In this document: one piece after another, positions 62,462 to 64,000 of the stretch
How the letters are laid out: every line of letters starts with the position of its first letter
Numbering within the stretch: position 1 is the first letter of the stretch
Assembly: GCA_016711045.1 (NCBI GenBank)
Contig: JADJTT010000012.1
Location: 248,001-312,000 of the forward strand
Direction: 5' to 3'
From: Saprospirales bacterium
GTDB taxonomy: Bacteria; Bacteroidota; Bacteroidia; Chitinophagales; Saprospiraceae
DNA: 64,000 nucleotides
Made by a program: the position numbers and the translations under genes
The notes under the pieces: model-generated
Databases searched by the model: none
Told to the model about the DNA's origin: nothing
What the model saw: only the letters and a program-made list of their open reading frames with translations

Positions 62462-62486
62462 TTCTGGCGACATATGCAAGTTCCCT
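62462..62486 (-). other. Possible truncated attC-like site next to IS21
   Basis: TTCTGGCGACATATGCAAGT resembles the TATTGGCGACATGCACAAAG part of attC-like site 1, but the outer core is missing where the IS21 end begins. It may be a cassette boundary cut by the insertion sequence. The evidence is weak. Confidence 0.25.
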
Positions 62487-62498
62487 GGATAATTCGGT

Positions 62499-62667
62499 CC
62501 ATTCTGACCCCCAAAACGGAAGGCCTTAAAGGGGATTTCTCCCCGTGGCTATCTGTCATTCCGGCAGATGCTGACCCCCCATCAATGAAAGTAACAACTC
62601 CGGATTTCGGAGCATGCTGACCCCCTTTGGGCGTCTTTGGTTACTGATTTCGGAGCATGTTGACCCC
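62499..62667. repeat. Four terminal repeats upstream of istA
   Basis: CCATTCTGACCCCC at 62499, AGATGCTGACCCCC at 62566, TTTCGGAGCATGCTGACCCC at 62605 and TTTCGGAGCATGTTGACCCC at 62648. They are direct repeats of one motif, probably IstA-binding sites at the IS end. Confidence 0.75.
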
Positions 62668-62736
62668 TTCGGGGAATAAAGAAGAGGGTTTTGGTTTCTT
62701 AGCGGCCAATCAATGAACCGCTAAAACAGGATCGCC

Positions 62737-64000
62737 ATGGCAGGAAAACCAAAACCTATGAGGCAAATCAAGCAACTCATTCGCTTACATCAGCAAGGCA
62801 AAGGGATAAAATTCCTGGCCCGGACGCTGAACATGAGCAAGAACACGGTAAAAGAGTATTTGGCCAAGATCCGGCAAGGAGGCTATAATCTGGACGATCT
62901 GCTGGCGCTGGAAGACCCCGAACTGGAACGCAAGCTCCATGCGGGCAATCCTGCCTATAGTGATCAGCGATTTGAATGGTTCAAAGGCAAACTGGACTAT
63001 TATCGCGATGAACTTGGCCGTGATGGAGTGACCCGTAAATTGCTGTGGCAGGAGTATCAGGAATCGCAGCCCAATGGCTATAAATACACTCAGTTTTGCT
63101 ACCATCTTAATCAACACTTACGTAGCGCAAAACCCTCCATGGTGCTTGGTCACCAGCCAGGGGATAAGCTGTACATCGACTTTGCCGGAAAGACGGTTTG
63201 TTACGTGGACCAGCAAAGCGGTGAACAAATTGAATGCCAGCTCTTTGTGGCTAGCTTGCCTTATTCGGATTATGGTTTTGTAATAGCCGTGCCCAGCCAG
63301 AAGATCGAAGACTTCATCTATGCCCTGATGCAATGCCTGTTGTTTTTAGGTGGTGTTCCGGCAGCCCTGGTTCCGGATAACCTCAAGAGTGCCGTGACGA
63401 AGGCTTGCAGATATGAACCCAAGATCTCAGAAGCCCTGCAGCAATTTGCTAATCATTATCAAGCCACTGTAATCCCGGCCCGGGTAGCCAAGCCCAAAGA
63501 CAAAGCCCTGGTGGAGAATCACGTCCGCCTGGTCTACCAACAGGTATTGGCACCCTTGCGCAACCAGCTCTTTTTTTCTTTGCATGAGTTGAACCAGGCG
63601 CTCTTTGCCCGCAATCATCGGCTCAATCAGACCCGGATGCAGCAAAAGACCACACGCGCGAAGAAAAATTCCTGGCGGCAGAAAAAGCCCGGCTCCAGCC
63701 TTTGCCTCTCATCCCCTTTGAGTTGGAATACCACCACCTGGCCACCGTGCAAAAGAACAACCATGTGCTCCTGACACAGGATAAGCACTATTACAGTGTG
63801 CCCTACGCCCATATTGGTCAAAAAGCAACCATCATTTATACCCGTTCCCTGGTCAACATCTATGTCAAAGGACAAAAGGTGGCCACTCATCAAAGGGACC
63901 GTTCCACCAACGGCTATTCAACCGTCAAAGAACACCTCTGTTCCCACCATCAACACTACCTGAGCCGCAGTCCGCAGTATTATCAGCAACGCGCCAAAGC
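62737..64000 (+). pseudogene. istA: IS21 transposase IstA, frameshifted near 63645 and cut by the window end
   Basis: The N-terminal helix-turn-helix is HQQGKGIKFLARTLNMSKNT. The DDE catalytic core follows with GDKLYIDFAGKTVCY, ALVPDNLKSAV and ALVENHVRLVYQQV. The frame that starts at 62737 goes out of register after LNQTRMQQK and stops at 63774. The frame one base over continues with DHTREEKFLAAEKARLQPLP and VPYAHIGQKATIIYT to the window end. Restoring one A in the AAAA run at 63644-63647 repairs it. This may be a real inactivating deletion or a sequencing error. The partner istB is not in the window. Confidence 0.85.

Larger units (their letters stand above)
62487..64000 (+). mobile_element. 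IS21-family insertion sequence, left part (continues past the window)
   Basis: The left end has four spaced repeats containing (A/G)(C/T)TGACCCC (see next entry), followed by the istA transposase gene on the plus strand. IS21 elements carry multiple repeats of this kind at their ends as transposase-binding sites. The istB ATPase gene and right end would lie beyond 64000. The left boundary is only approximate, between about 62480 and 62499. The 306-base stretch from 62431 to 62736 holds no other gene. Confidence 0.85.

Noticed and set aside
57540..62700. Integron integrase or REP-associated transposase in the window
   Set aside because: No tyrosine recombinase and no Y1 transposase frame was found, so the source enzymes of the attC-like sites and palindromes are not here.
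1..64000. tRNA or rRNA genes
   Set aside because: The spacers are short, and no cloverleaf or rRNA-like stretch was recognised by eye. A tRNAscan run would settle it.
1..64000. CRISPR arrays
   Set aside because: The repeats seen are dispersed or come in twos; no regular repeat-spacer unit and no cas gene is present.

Overview
The window looks like a chromosome segment from a member of the Bacteroidota, probably of the Saprospirales/Chitinophagia type. The evidence is a SusC/SusD pair, three secreted proteins ending in type IX secretion (T9SS) sorting tails, a SprB-like repeat protein, MqnC of the futalosine menaquinone route, and several lipoproteins with short Bacteroidota-style lipoboxes. 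The taxonomic level below phylum is inference. Almost every gene lies on the minus strand. Only an alpha/beta hydrolase, a ComM/YifB ATPase and an IS21 transposase are on the plus strand.

Layout. 0-5.4 kb: BamA-like protein, CBS protein, TM2/TPR/SHOCT protein, a frameshifted GAF-PP2C phosphatase and a hydrolase. 5.6-13 kb: ComM, a DUF302-like secreted protein, purine nucleoside phosphorylase next to mqnC, and a DNA ligase/MBL exonuclease repair pair. 13.2-15.7 kb: a T9SS-exported PNGase F-like protein. 15.8-25.1 kb: a compact seven-gene envelope operon (PepSY-like lipoprotein, TolC, membrane-fusion lipoprotein, MprF, MgtC, DUF1003, RND pump). 25.2-37.7 kb: SusD, frameshifted SusC, GIY-YIG, GNAT, a Ycf48/SprB-type T9SS protein, a methyltransferase and a GH38 alpha-mannosidase. 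37.8-47.1 kb: a GNAT-nitrilase fusion, a type I-like exporter (ABC, HlyD, TolC), an SDR/DUF2867 protein, carbonic anhydrase and bestrophin. 47.2-53.5 kb: small housekeeping and repair genes (YjdI/YjdJ-like pair, VF530, Tag, cytochrome c lipoprotein, DOPA-dioxygenase-like protein, SDR, T9SS protein).

53.5-64 kb is an accessory zone that reads more AT-rich by eye. It holds glutaminase, GrpB, an ABC exporter, an epimerase, a GNAT, a wrecked IS transposase, two toxin-antitoxin modules (MntA/HepT and DUF433/DUF5615) and the left end of an IS21 element. Sites shaped like integron attC sites (TAAC...GTTA, 56-67 nt, with one extra base in one spacer) lie at the 3' ends of the GNAT, the MntA/HepT module and the DUF433/DUF5615-side junction. 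All are in one orientation, like an integrase-less gene-cassette array.

The window is also rich in short dispersed repeats: four ~100-bp elements with ~26-30 bp inverted ends, a perfect 76-bp palindrome with degenerate relatives, a pair of matching hairpins 44 kb apart, and 20-bp palindromes that have inserted into a transposase gene and broken its frame. Three otherwise well-conserved genes (phosphatase, SusC, istA) each carry a single-base indel in or beside a short homopolymer. These may be real lesions or sequencing errors. No rRNA, tRNA or CRISPR was seen. All calls rest on reading the sequence; no database search was run.
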